The notes under the pieces: generated by a model
Seen by the model: the letters and a program-made list of their open reading frames with translations, nothing else
Told to the model about the DNA's origin: nothing
Database searches by the model: none
Program-made: the position numbers and the translations under genes
In this document: piece after piece, positions 17,338-26,292 of the stretch
Layout of the letters: each line of letters starts with the position of its first letter
Numbering within the stretch: the stretch's first letter is position 1
Assembly (NCBI GenBank): GCA_903881085.1
Contig: CAIRSA010000336.1
Coordinates: forward strand, 79,521 to 143,520
Direction: 5' to 3'
Origin: an uncultured Acidobacteriia bacterium
GTDB taxonomy: Bacteria > Acidobacteriota > Terriglobia > Bryobacterales > Bryobacteraceae
Length of the DNA stretch: 64,000 bases

Positions 17338-18984
17338 ATGCAGATCAGAAACGCAACGCAAAGGCACGACGTAATCATCATCGGCAGCGGCGCCGCGGGC
17401 GGCATGGCGGCCTGGAATCTCACGCGCCAGGGCGTGAATGTTCTGCTACTCGATGCCGGCGAAAAGTTCTCCCGCTCGAAGTTCTGGAGCCACGTGAAAC
17501 CGTGGGAAAGCCGCGAAAAAACAGCGCGCGGCGAATACCCCCCGCAGTTCAGGCTCAGCACCAAAGAACAACCCTACGACACAAAACCAGGCCAACCCTT
17601 CGACTTGGTGCGCGTGTGGGGACGCGGCGGAAAGACCAACATCTGGGGCCGTGTGTCGTTGCGTTATTCCGATGTCGACTTCGCCGGACCCGAACGCGAT
17701 GGCTGGGAGATCCCATGGCCCATACGCTACAAAGACATCTCGCCTTACTACGACCGCGTAGAGCAATTGATCGGCGTATGCGGCGGCACGGACGATCAGG
17801 ATTCCCTCCCCGGCAGCAAGTTCATGCTGCCCGCGCCGCCGCCTCGTTGCGGTGAGCGGCTCATGCAGAAGGCCGCAAAGAGCATCGGCGTCTCCGTCGT
17901 GGCCGGCCGCCGCGCGGTATTAACCAAGCAGCATAATGGCCACGCCCCCTGCCACTACTGCGGCGCATGCGGCCAAGGCTGCGACGTCAGCGCGTTCTTC
18001 AATTCAACAGACTATCTGCTCGAACCCGCCTTCAAAACCGGCAAGCTCACAGTGATGGACAACGCCGTGGTTGCACGGGTGTTGGTTGACGACAAGGGCC
18101 TGGCGAGCGGCGTGCAATACTTTGACCGCCGCACCAAGGAGGAGCACAAGGTGATGGGCAAGCGCGTGATCGTTGCCGCATCGTGCGTGGATTCCACACG
18201 CATACTGCTCAATTCGAAATCCACCGCGTACCCCAACGGCATTGCTAATTCATCCGATGTGATCGGCCGCTACCTCAGCGAACAGGTACGCTTCCACATG
18301 TTCGGCTTCGTGCCGGAATTGCTCGGCGGCAAAACGCAGAACGACGATGGCATCGGCGGCGAACACATCTACATGCCCCGGTTCAATCATCGCGATGGCC
18401 GCAAACGCGACTATCTGCGTGGCTTCGGCGCACAGTTCTGGAACACCGGCGCACAGGCCAATGCAAGTTTCGCCAAGGATATGCCGGGCTTCGGCTTGGA
18501 TTTCAAAAAGGCAGTGAAGAAGAAATATCCGGCGCTTGTCGCCCTTCACCCCTATGGCGAAGTGATCCCGCGCAAGGACAATCGCGTCACCGTGGAAGGC
18601 ACGCCAACCGACATGTTCGGCGTACCCATCGCTCGCATCGAGTATTCCATCGGCGAGAATGAACGCAAGATGGCGCTGGAAATGTACGACGTCGCCGAAT
18701 CGATCCTGCGCGCCGCGAAAGCGGAGATCGTACCCTTCGAACGCGGCAAGTTGGATGTGGCCGGCAGCGCGATTCACGAACACGGCACATGCCGCATGGG
18801 CACCGATCCGAAGCGCAGTGCATTGAATGGCTTCTGCCAAAGTCACGACGTGAAGAATCTGTTTGTCGTCGACGGTGCAGCCTTCACCACTGCCTCGGAG
18901 AAGAACCCCACGCTCACCATCCTCGCGCTGGCGTGGCGATCCAGTGATTACATGGCCGCGGAAATGAAAGCAGGCCGCATATGA
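17338..18984 (+). CDS. GMC-family FAD sugar dehydrogenase, catalytic subunit
   Basis: 548 residues. The FAD-binding GSGAAGG is at 16-22, with WGRGGKTNIWGRVS and the C-terminal block HEHGTCRMG...SEKNPTLTI holding the catalytic His. A cysteine group CHYCGACGQGC at 205-215 sits where bacterial FAD glucose dehydrogenases carry an iron-sulfur cluster. There is no signal peptide, so export on the Tat leader of the preceding small subunit is likely. The usual multihaem cytochrome c third subunit is not encoded next to it. Probable role: oxidation of an aldose or sugar acid in the periplasm. Confidence 0.88.
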   Translation: MQIRNATQRHDVIIIGSGAAGGMAAWNLTRQGVNVLLLDAGEKFSRSKFWSHVKPWESREKTARGEYPPQFRLSTKEQPYDTKPGQPFDLVRVWGRGGKTNIWGRVSLRYSDVDFAGPERDGWEIPWPIRYKDISPYYDRVEQLIGVCGGTDDQDSLPGSKFMLPAPPPRCGERLMQKAAKSIGVSVVAGRRAVLTKQHNGHAPCHYCGACGQGCDVSAFFNSTDYLLEPAFKTGKLTVMDNAVVARVLVDDKGLASGVQYFDRRTKEEHKVMGKRVIVAASCVDSTRILLNSKSTAYPNGIANSSDVIGRYLSEQVRFHMFGFVPELLGGKTQNDDGIGGEHIYMPRFNHRDGRKRDYLRGFGAQFWNTGAQANASFAKDMPGFGLDFKKAVKKKYPALVALHPYGEVIPRKDNRVTVEGTPTDMFGVPIARIEYSIGENERKMALEMYDVAESILRAAKAEIVPFERGKLDVAGSAIHEHGTCRMGTDPKRSALNGFCQSHDVKNLFVVDGAAFTTASEKNPTLTILALAWRSSDYMAAEMKAGRI

Positions 18985-20123
18985 AGGGAACATTGCACGG
19001 CCGCAAAGCCATCGTGTTAGAGAACGGCGTGATCCGCCTCAGCGCGCTAACAGGCGGCGGCCACATCGGCGAACTGCGATTTCTAAAGGGCGACGCGGCC
19101 CACACCATCAACCCGATGCGCGTGCCTCACTACCCGACGATTGAACCGCAAGAGTACGATCCAGCCAAGCACGACGAGATCTACGGCGACGATCCGCATC
19201 GCTGGATCTCGAGCGGCTACATGGGCCACATGCTCTGCTTCCCAGCCTTCGGTCCTCCGTCATCCGAAGACGAAATCAAGAATCACTTCGGCAATCATGG
19301 CGAAGCGCCAATCGTCGAATGGAAGCAGACAGGCCTCAACAAACAGAAAGACTCAACCACGCTCAACTATGCGGCCGATCTGCCCAAAACGCAGTACCGC
19401 GTGGAACGCGCGATCACCATCGTCAACGGCGAAAGCGTCGTTTACGTGGAAGAGTCCATCGAAAACCTCGCCGAGTTCGACCGCACCATCAACTGGGTGC
19501 AGCACGCCACGTTCGGTCCACCGTTCGCCGAACCGGGCAAGACATTTCTTGACGCCAACGTAACGAAAGGGAAGGCCGGTCCGGCCAAAGGTTCGCTCAA
19601 AGCCAACAGCACCATCGCATGGCCCAAGGGCACCAACGTCAAAGGCAAAGAAATTAATCTGCGCGGCTTCTCAAAGAAACCGCATACCGGAAGCTACGCC
19701 GCGCTCCTGCACGATCAAAGCCGCGAGCAGAGCTACTTCACCATGTATCACTCCGAATATCCGGTCTTGATAGGCTACGTCTATCCCACCAGCGACAACC
19801 CATGGCTGGGCGATTGGCAGGAAAACCACTACATGGCGCACAAGCCGTGGAACTGCGAAGTGATCGCGCGCGGCATGGAGTTCGGCACCACGCCCTTTGC
19901 CGAAGGTCTGAAGAAAAGCGTCGATCGTGGATCGCTCTTCGGAGTTCCCGCCTTCCGTTGGATAGGCGGCAAACAGAAACTCACGACGCACTTCACCATC
20001 TTCCTGGCCGAAATAGAACCAGGCTTCAAGGGAGTGAAAGATGTGCGCGCGGAGGCCGGCAAGATTGTTGTCCGCCGCCGCGACGGCAAGAAAATTACTT
20101 TGGACGCGAGCCGGGCGAAATAA
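18981..20123 (+). CDS. Galactose-mutarotase-like fold protein
   Basis: 380 residues, ATGA overlap with the dehydrogenase. The strand-rich sequence (LENGVIRLSALTGGGHIGEL, VERAITIVNGESVVYVEESI, then ENLAEFDRTINWVQHATFGP) is the pattern of aldose-1-epimerase-like beta-supersandwich proteins. No signal peptide. It may open or epimerise the sugar handled by the preceding dehydrogenase, or bind sugar without catalysis; specific catalytic residues are not clear to me. Its last 29 bases overlap the convergent DUF1080 gene. Confidence 0.65.
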   Translation: MKGTLHGRKAIVLENGVIRLSALTGGGHIGELRFLKGDAAHTINPMRVPHYPTIEPQEYDPAKHDEIYGDDPHRWISSGYMGHMLCFPAFGPPSSEDEIKNHFGNHGEAPIVEWKQTGLNKQKDSTTLNYAADLPKTQYRVERAITIVNGESVVYVEESIENLAEFDRTINWVQHATFGPPFAEPGKTFLDANVTKGKAGPAKGSLKANSTIAWPKGTNVKGKEINLRGFSKKPHTGSYAALLHDQSREQSYFTMYHSEYPVLIGYVYPTSDNPWLGDWQENHYMAHKPWNCEVIARGMEFGTTPFAEGLKKSVDRGSLFGVPAFRWIGGKQKLTTHFTIFLAEIEPGFKGVKDVRAEAGKIVVRRRDGKKITLDASRAK

Positions 20124-21048
20124 GCGGCGTCACAACTAATTTCCGAAACTCCACCGGGCCATGATCGCCTTGAATCACGATCGGGCCCGGAGCCGATTCA
20201 TCGGGATCGCTGGCCATCGCCGTCAGGCCTTCAATCTCCCTGCGGTCAACCGTCGTCTTGCCATTCAACACAATGGTGACCTCGCGGCCAATCAATGTGA
20301 GGTCGTAGGTCTGCCACTCTCCCGCAGGCTTGCTGGCATTCATCGCCGGCTTGATGCGGCTATACAACGCACCGTTCGAATGGGAGTCCTGCTCCTTGCC
20401 GTAATCTTCCAGAATCTGCACTTCATAACGGCCACGCAGGCCGATGCCACTGTTGCTGTCATGGCCCACCTTGAATTCGGCATGCAGCGTGAAGTTCCAG
20501 AACTTCTGATCGGAGACCAGATTATTAGCGCCCTTCACATTGGCCATCGCGCCGTCTTTCACTTCCCAGCCAAGCGGCTTCCCCTTTACCAATGGCTGCC
20601 AGTTGGAAAGATCTTTGCCATTGAACAGTGCCACCGGCGTGCTCAGGTTGTGCTTGCCTTTGTGATTCTCTTTCAGCAGCGGCGCGCGATTGCCCGCAAA
20701 ATCCAGATGCAACTCCGGCGCACCTTCCACATCAAACGTCCCGCTGATCTTGTCTCCTGCCACATGCGCCCGCCAGATTCCCTTCGCATTCACGCCGCCC
20801 TTATACGCGCGCTCAAACACAAACTTGAGTTCACCTTTCGAAATCGACAACTCAGGGATATCGTTCATATCGCCGCCCGCAGCGCCGACAAACCGGCCCT
20901 TCAATTTCGGAGTTCCCGCCCCAGTCACCTCAAGCCACCACGCCCGGTTGCGCGGCTCTTTGGGCGCTTTCATGTTCCATCGTCCATTGAAAGCTTCGTC
21001 GCCCGCGAACGCAGTAAGAGTGCAGAGTAGAGCCAATACAAATCGCAT
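20095..21048 (-). CDS. Secreted DUF1080 (3-keto-disaccharide hydrolase-like) protein
   Basis: 317 residues with signal peptide MRFVLALLCTLTAFAG. Residues about 25-120 form an extra N-terminal beta domain (FNGRWNMKAPKEPRNRAWWL, GTFDVEGAPELHLDFAG). The DUF1080 concanavalin-like domain covers about 138-310: LFNGKDLSNWQP, SGIGLRGRYEVQILEDYG, and GPIVIQGDHGPVEFRKLVV. Members bind or hydrolyse glucans and 3-keto-sugars. It is transcribed towards the sugar-oxidation operon, which matches such a substrate. Confidence 0.88.
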   Translation of the reverse strand: MRFVLALLCTLTAFAGDEAFNGRWNMKAPKEPRNRAWWLEVTGAGTPKLKGRFVGAAGGDMNDIPELSISKGELKFVFERAYKGGVNAKGIWRAHVAGDKISGTFDVEGAPELHLDFAGNRAPLLKENHKGKHNLSTPVALFNGKDLSNWQPLVKGKPLGWEVKDGAMANVKGANNLVSDQKFWNFTLHAEFKVGHDSNSGIGLRGRYEVQILEDYGKEQDSHSNGALYSRIKPAMNASKPAGEWQTYDLTLIGREVTIVLNGKTTVDRREIEGLTAMASDPDESAPGPIVIQGDHGPVEFRKLVVTPLISPGSRPK

Positions 21049-21370
21049 GATGCCAATGTATCATGCAAAGCTCCGTGTCAAACTCCGGGGAGGGGACCCC
21101 GATGAAATTTTCCGTAAGCTTGCCGCTCGTTGTGACTTCATTTTCCGCGCTGGCTGCGCCGGCCGGCATCACATGCGACTCTTGTTGCGCCGAAGGGGGA
21201 GCCTTGATGGGTGGCCGCGATGCGTATCATGCGCTTTGGATGGAATGGCAAGGGTTGCCACTTCTCATGTAGGAACTTTCTACTTTGCCCAAACCGCAAG
21301 TTTTCAATTTGTCGCGACATTGAGTTTTCGGTCCAGCCACAAAAGACCATCGGATGATACACTAAACAGT
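21049..21370. other. Divergent intergenic region before sdhB
   Basis: About 320 bases between the leftward DUF1080 start and the sdh operon. It must hold both promoters. No box pair is convincing and I see no RNA gene. The sdhB frame stays open through it without codon-usage support, so the upstream part is not counted as coding. Confidence 0.4.
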
Positions 21371-22117
21371 TTGCGGGTTTCACCACTCAACATAACGAAC
21401 CACACCCTGACGATCACTCGTGCAGCAGATGGCGGGATCTCCACCGGATTGCAGTCGTACGAAGTAGCGCTTGAGGACCGCATGACTGTGCTTGACGCTC
21501 TGTTCCAGATCCAACGCAATCAGGATGCCTCACTTCAGTTCCGTTGCGCATGCCGTGTGGGAATGTGCGGCACATGCGCCATGACAATCAACGGTGTGCC
21601 CAGGTTGGCTTGCAAAACGGGTATTCGAACACTGGAGCCTGGAGATGTTTCCGTCGCACCGTTACAGAACCTGCCGGTGATCAAAGACCTGGTGGTCTCA
21701 CTGGAACCTTTCTTTGCGCAGTGGAAGCGAATCAACCCCGCTCTACGCACGGCGGACCCGAAGAAGACCGAACTGGCAATTGTCCGGTCTGACTCGCGAT
21801 ATATGCAATCCGTGGAGTCCAAGCGCGACTGCATCACGTGTGGTGCGTGCTACGGAGCTTGCGGCGTCAAGTCAACCAGCGGTGAGTACCTGGGACCGGC
21901 CGCGATCAATCGCGCTTATCTGCGATTAATGGACCCGCGTGACAACGGCGTGGATGACCGTCTGCGAATTCTGAATGACGAGCGCGGCGGCATCTGGCGT
22001 TGCCACACTCAGTTCAATTGCACCGCGGTCTGCCCCAAAGGGATCACGCTCACCGATACCATCGGGAGGCTGAAGCGTGCGATGCTGTTTCCATCGCAAT
22101 TCAGAAAGAAATCCTGA
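21371..22117 (+). CDS. sdhB: Succinate dehydrogenase/fumarate reductase iron-sulfur subunit
   Basis: About 248 residues. No ATG lies near the homologous N-terminus; TTG 21371 is the best in-frame start, without a strong ribosome site, so the exact start is uncertain. An N-terminal ferredoxin domain has CACRVGMCGTC (residues 59-69, [2Fe-2S]); the C-terminal domain has CITCGACYGAC and NCTAVCPKG for the [4Fe-4S] and [3Fe-4S] centres. It passes electrons from the flavoprotein to quinone at the membrane anchors. The stop overlaps the start of the next gene (TGATG). Confidence 0.88.
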   Translation: MRVSPLNITNHTLTITRAADGGISTGLQSYEVALEDRMTVLDALFQIQRNQDASLQFRCACRVGMCGTCAMTINGVPRLACKTGIRTLEPGDVSVAPLQNLPVIKDLVVSLEPFFAQWKRINPALRTADPKKTELAIVRSDSRYMQSVESKRDCITCGACYGACGVKSTSGEYLGPAAINRAYLRLMDPRDNGVDDRLRILNDERGGIWRCHTQFNCTAVCPKGITLTDTIGRLKRAMLFPSQFRKKS

Positions 22118-22479
22118 TGGACAGGTACTCGAAGTATCGCAAACAATACACCGGACTGCTGGCACATGTGGTTCAGCGCGCCAGCGGCGTATTGCTGCTG
22201 GTTTACCTGCTGTTGCATGTGCAGACCATTCGCCAATTGAGCGCAGGCCCCGCGGCCTTCAACGCCGCGCTGGCTGCGTTCCGCCATCCGGTTTTCAAGC
22301 TCCTCGAAATCGCACTGCTGGGCACTGTGATCATCCACGCGTTCAACGGGGTACGGATCACCATTCTGGATCTGGGTGTGGGTCAGGGCGCTCAACGCAA
22401 ATTGTTCTGGATTTATGCTGTGGGAATTGGGGCCGCGGTGTTTCTTCTTGGCGCGATTCCGCTGCTGTTGAGGAGATGA
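22117..22479 (+). CDS. sdhC: Succinate dehydrogenase membrane anchor, first subunit
   Basis: 120 residues with three membrane helices (about 20-38, 60-82, 95-115). Typical anchor motifs: QRASGVLLLVYLLLH in helix 1 and IIHAFNGVR after helix 2, whose His can bind haem b. ATG 22117 overlaps the sdhB stop. It closely resembles the following subunit in layout. Confidence 0.85.
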   Translation: MDRYSKYRKQYTGLLAHVVQRASGVLLLVYLLLHVQTIRQLSAGPAAFNAALAAFRHPVFKLLEIALLGTVIIHAFNGVRITILDLGVGQGAQRKLFWIYAVGIGAAVFLLGAIPLLLRR

Positions 22480-22482
22480 GCA

Positions 22483-22830
22483 ATGCACCGTAACGCAGTT
22501 GGGTGGTATCTGCAGAGGATTACGGGTGCGGCACTGCTGATGCTGTTGGTAGCGCACTTCTGGGTGGAGCATTTCATGAGCGCCGAGTTGCGGCGTGGCG
22601 AACTAAGCTATGAGGCGATTCTGAGCCGGATTTCCAATCCGCTCTGGCAGTACATCGACATCGCATTTCTTGTGATCGCTCTCTATCATGGCTTAAACGG
22701 AGTACGGAATATCGTGCTTGATTTCAGTCGTGTGGGTCCACTGGCAGCACGTGTAATCACTGCCCTGCTGGTGGCGGTAGGCCTGTTGTGGGCGTATTGG
22801 GGAATCGATGCGTTTAGGAACCTTTCATGA
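22483..22830 (+). CDS. sdhD: Succinate dehydrogenase membrane anchor, second subunit
   Basis: 115 residues, three membrane helices. QRITGAALLMLLVAHFWVEH and YHGLNGVRNIVLDFS mirror the equivalent segments of the preceding anchor, so the two genes look like an old tandem duplication. Together they form the quinone site and hold haem b. It overlaps the flavoprotein gene by four bases. Confidence 0.85.
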   Translation: MHRNAVGWYLQRITGAALLMLLVAHFWVEHFMSAELRRGELSYEAILSRISNPLWQYIDIAFLVIALYHGLNGVRNIVLDFSRVGPLAARVITALLVAVGLLWAYWGIDAFRNLS

Positions 22831-24524
22831 ACCCGCTTGCAATCGATTCGCTTGAAGCAGACATCCTGATTCTTGGCGCTGGAGGGGCGGGCATGCTGGC
22901 GGCAGTGCATGCAATGGAAGCCAGCCCGAATCTCAGAATCGTGATGGCCGTGAAGGGGCTGCTGGGGCAATCGGGCTGCACGCGCATGGTGCAGGGCGGC
23001 TACAACGCAGTGCTCAATCCGCTCGACTCGTTGGAGAAACATTTCACGGACACCATCAAAGGCGGCGCCTACATCAACAATCAGGAACTGGCGTGGAAGC
23101 TTGTGGAAGAGGCTCCGCGCCGCATCGTGGAGCTGGAAAACAAGGTGGGGTGCATGTTTGACCGTAACCCCGATGGCACAATCCACCAGAAGGCGTTCGC
23201 CGGGCAGTCCTTTGACCGCACGGTGCATAAGGGTGATCTGACGGGCATTGAAATCATGTCGAACCTGCGCGACTTTGTGTTGGAATCGAACCTTCGTGTG
23301 CTGCAGGAGACACGAGGCCTGGATCTATTGATTGAGGATGGAGTTTGCCGCGGAGCGTTGTTATTGAATACGCGCGGAGGCAGACTGATCGCAGTGCACG
23401 CCAAGGCCACACTGCTTGCCACCGGCGGAGGCGCCACCATGTACCGCATCTCTTCGCCATCGCTTGAAAAGGCCGGCGATGGAATGGCGATGGCATTTCG
23501 AGCAGGTGCGTCGTTCGTCGATATGGAGATGTTGCAGTTCCACCCTACGGGCTTGCTAGTGGGCAACTCGGCGGCGACAGGGGGTCTTCTCGAAGAGGGG
23601 CTGCGCGGCGCTGGGGCGAGACTTTTCAACGGTCTGGGCGAGCGCTACATGGAAAGGTATGATCCGGTCAAGATGGAACGCGCAACCCGGGATGTGATTT
23701 CCAGATCCAGTTATCTTGAAATCATGGCCGGCCGGGGAACTCCTGCGGGCGGCGTTCATATTGACCTCAGCCACCTGGATCACGATGTTGTGGCACGCAG
23801 TTTTCCGGGAATGGTGGAACGCTGCCGCGACTTCGGCTTCGATCTGGTGCATGACCGCGTGGAAGTATCGCCAAGCGCACATTTCCAAATGGGAGGAGTT
23901 ACGATTGATACCGAATGCCGGACAAGCGTGGAAGGACTATTCGCCGCGGGCGAGGACGCGGGAGGAGTGCATGGGGCGAACCGGCTGGGCGGCAATGGCG
24001 TTGCCGACTCCATCGTATTCGGTGGGCGAGCGGGCGATAGCATGGCGGCGTTCGTGCTCAACCGCGAACCGCAGCTCCGTTCCCAGGCGGCGATTGACTC
24101 CATCGCTGCGAAGTGGCTGCCGGGCCCGGGCACAGCGAATGTCTTTACGCTTCGACGGGAACTGGAAAATCTGATGTGGGACAACGTAGGCGTGGTACGC
24201 AGCGGAGGAAAACTGGCGGAAGCAGCAGATCAACTGCAGCAGCTTCGTGACCGTGCCGGCCATGTCCGCATTTCGGGCGGCCCTGCTTCCAACGCAGAAT
24301 GGAATGAGGCGATGAATTGCGTGAATTTATGTACCGTTGGCGAGATGGTAGCCAGCAGTGCATTATTGAGAACAGAAAGCCGCGGCGCACACTACCGCGA
24401 GGACTTCCCGGCCCCGGATGGCGCATGGCTGAAGAACATATTCCTCACTCCCGCCAGCGGCGCGATACAATTCGAGACCAGGGAGGTGGCGTTTCCCCGC
24501 CTCAAGCCGGAAGATGGCAAATGA
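22827..24524 (+). CDS. sdhA: Succinate dehydrogenase/fumarate reductase flavoprotein subunit
   Basis: 565 residues. Rossmann FAD site ILGAGGAGM at 15-23, substrate loop QFHPTG, and the FAD-binding C-terminal block HGANRLGGNGVADSIVFGGRAG near 385. In E. coli SdhA and FrdA a histidine in SHT(V)xAxGG binds FAD covalently; the equivalent place here is SGCTRMVQGG with Cys51, so covalent His linkage is not expected. Catalyses succinate to fumarate (or reverse) in the cytoplasm, bound to the membrane by SdhBCD. Gene order B-C-D-A is less usual than C-D-A-B. Confidence 0.92.
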   Translation: MNPLAIDSLEADILILGAGGAGMLAAVHAMEASPNLRIVMAVKGLLGQSGCTRMVQGGYNAVLNPLDSLEKHFTDTIKGGAYINNQELAWKLVEEAPRRIVELENKVGCMFDRNPDGTIHQKAFAGQSFDRTVHKGDLTGIEIMSNLRDFVLESNLRVLQETRGLDLLIEDGVCRGALLLNTRGGRLIAVHAKATLLATGGGATMYRISSPSLEKAGDGMAMAFRAGASFVDMEMLQFHPTGLLVGNSAATGGLLEEGLRGAGARLFNGLGERYMERYDPVKMERATRDVISRSSYLEIMAGRGTPAGGVHIDLSHLDHDVVARSFPGMVERCRDFGFDLVHDRVEVSPSAHFQMGGVTIDTECRTSVEGLFAAGEDAGGVHGANRLGGNGVADSIVFGGRAGDSMAAFVLNREPQLRSQAAIDSIAAKWLPGPGTANVFTLRRELENLMWDNVGVVRSGGKLAEAADQLQQLRDRAGHVRISGGPASNAEWNEAMNCVNLCTVGEMVASSALLRTESRGAHYREDFPAPDGAWLKNIFLTPASGAIQFETREVAFPRLKPEDGK

Positions 24525-25423
24525 CGATGCAGACCATATACGACACGATTGAGACAGTCGCGCGCGACCTTTACTGGAAGGCGCTCAAGGATATTCCCGC
24601 CGATGTCCGGGCCGCCCTTGGGCGTGCATTGGAGACAGAGCGAAAAGACGGCAACGCGACGGCCGGCGAAGTGATGTTCACCATCATCCGCAATGTGCAG
24701 ACCGCCGATGAGCAGGACACACTGGTTTGCCAGGACACGGGCTTGGCGGTGTATAAACTGCTGGTTGGTTCAAAGCTCACGCTGGATCTGGCTGAAGTAA
24801 AAGCGCGTGTGCGCCGCGGATGCGAGCGCGCAACCGCGGAGTACCCTCTGCGATCGAACTCAGTCCATCCGCTGACGCGCAAGAACACCGGCACCAATAC
24901 CGGCGAGGGGTTGCCCATCATCAAGATGGACTTTGTGGCTGGCTCCAGCACGTTGGAAATCCACATGGCGCCGAAGGGGTCGGGCTCAGAGAACATGAGC
25001 TTTTTGCGCATGCTGAATCCATCGGAAGGGATGAAAGGCATCAAGAAGTTCGTGCTGCAATGCATTTTCGAATCGGGTGCGCGGCCCTGTCCGCCGATGA
25101 TCGTTGGCGTCGGCATTGGCGGGACTTCCGATGTGGCGATGCAATTGGCGAAGGAAGCGAGTACGTTTCGCGAGATCGGATCCTCGAGCTTGGATCCTGA
25201 CATGGCCAGGTTGGAAGCGGAGTTACTGGAAAAGATCAACATGACGGGCATCGGCCCACAAGGCCTGGGGGGCAGCACCACTGCACTGGCCGTGCATATC
25301 GAGTGGGCGCACACCCATATCAGCCAATGCCCGGTCGCTGTCAACGTACAATGCTGGCGGGGGGAGAGGGCATCGGCTACAATCACCGCCGACGGAAAGG
25401 CAACCTACCATGGCGCATCATAA
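24521..25423 (+). CDS. Class I (iron-sulfur) fumarate hydratase alpha subunit
   Basis: 300 residues from ATG 24521, which overlaps the sdhA stop. This is the N-terminal half of class I fumarase/tartrate dehydratase: CQDTGLAVYKL near residue 73, NTGTNTGEGLP, GSGSENMSFLRML and PPMIVGVGIGGTSD are the family signatures, with Cys ligands for a labile [4Fe-4S] cluster. It hydrates fumarate to malate with the subunit encoded next. Position after sdhA makes this two consecutive TCA steps in one transcript. Confidence 0.9.
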   Translation: MTMQTIYDTIETVARDLYWKALKDIPADVRAALGRALETERKDGNATAGEVMFTIIRNVQTADEQDTLVCQDTGLAVYKLLVGSKLTLDLAEVKARVRRGCERATAEYPLRSNSVHPLTRKNTGTNTGEGLPIIKMDFVAGSSTLEIHMAPKGSGSENMSFLRMLNPSEGMKGIKKFVLQCIFESGARPCPPMIVGVGIGGTSDVAMQLAKEASTFREIGSSSLDPDMARLEAELLEKINMTGIGPQGLGGSTTALAVHIEWAHTHISQCPVAVNVQCWRGERASATITADGKATYHGAS

Positions 25424-25988
25424 CCTGCAAACACCGCTCAGCGAATCAGACATTCGCAAATTGAAGCTGGAGGACACGGTCTCAATCAACGGCACAATCT
25501 TCGGCATCCGGGATGCAACGCAGATCCGTATCTTCGACGAAGGCATCGCGCCACCGGCTGATCTGAGTGGTGGCGTCTGTCTGCACACGGCTCCGGGAGT
25601 GCGAAAACGCGCCGATGGAAGCTATGAGAAGCTTTCGATTGGCACCACAACCAGCACGCGCATGGACCGGTTTGCTCCAGGCTTAATTGAGACCTACGGC
25701 GTGCGCGCCATCGTTGGAAAAGCCGGCCTGCTTGAGGCGAGTATCGAGTCAATGCGTAACAATGGAGCAGCATATCTGGCGATTACCGGGGGCGCGGCCG
25801 CGCGTGAGACCATGCAGATCGAGGAGATCGAACAGGTGTGGTGGGAAGATCTGATGCCGGAGTGCCTCTGGAAATTCCGGGTGAAAGACTTTGGGCCGCT
25901 GATTGTTGCGATCGATTCGTACGGCAACAGCCTGTACCGGAATATCCAGAAACGAGCCGCGGAGCGAATCGCGGCATTGGAGTTCTAG
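25410..25988 (+). CDS. Class I fumarate hydratase beta subunit
   Basis: 192 residues, matching the C-terminal half of single-chain class I fumarases. Signatures: HTAPGVRKRADGSYE, GTTTSTRMDRF (active-site loop) and IVGKAG. It shares 14 bases with the end of the alpha-subunit gene in another frame, an unusually long overlap, so translation is probably coupled. Last gene of the sdh-fum operon; a small A/T hairpin begins at its stop. Confidence 0.9.
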   Translation: MAHHNLQTPLSESDIRKLKLEDTVSINGTIFGIRDATQIRIFDEGIAPPADLSGGVCLHTAPGVRKRADGSYEKLSIGTTTSTRMDRFAPGLIETYGVRAIVGKAGLLEASIESMRNNGAAYLAITGGAAARETMQIEEIEQVWWEDLMPECLWKFRVKDFGPLIVAIDSYGNSLYRNIQKRAAERIAALEF

Positions 25989-26011
25989 CCAAAAATATTT
26001 GAAATTTTTGG
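25989..26011. terminator. Hairpin after the sdh-fumarase operon
   Basis: CCAAAAAT at 25989-25996 pairs perfectly with ATTTTTGG at 26004-26011 around a 7-base loop. It directly follows the stop at 25988. The stem is A/T-rich and has no following T-run, so as a terminator it is weak; it works equally on both strands. Confidence 0.4.
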
Positions 26012-26292
26012 CAGCCGTCAGCGATCAGCAGTCAGCCTACAGCTTTGGCATGAGCGCGGTGAGCATGCGTCACCAGTTCCTCATAACCGGCTGCATCACT
26101 CCCGTTCAAGTCCATGTCAAGGGGCTGATGGCAAGCCCCTCGCGGATGGGCGCCAATCGTTGTTTGTTTGGAAGTCGACGCCTTCGACCTTGAAACTCCA
26201 GGGGGGTACGAGCGAACGTAACGTCAACGTAACATCGTTACGCCCGTTCCAATTGTTGAAGTATTTCTGTTTACGATTTGAGCCGTAAGAAT
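26012..26292. other. Gene-free spacer between convergent units
   Basis: No gene. A short run of imperfect repeats built on GTCAGC (about 26017-26037) is followed by nonrepetitive sequence. Near 26215-26242 there are several close copies of GTAAC/GTTAC. I cannot give either a role. Confidence 0.3.

Noticed and set aside
20690..21370. Extension of the sdhB frame through the intergenic region
   Set aside because: Runs antisense to the DUF1080 gene and does not resemble SdhB; ferredoxin homology begins only after 21371.
25410..25423. 14-base overlap of the two fumarase genes considered as a frameshift splitting one protein
   Set aside because: The beta frame has its own ATG and family-typical N-terminus, and two-subunit class I fumarases are well known.
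26012..26060. Short GTCAGC-type tandem units considered as a CRISPR or integration site
   Set aside because: Units are 6-7 bases, imperfect and adjacent without spacers; no cas, integrase or tRNA gene is near.
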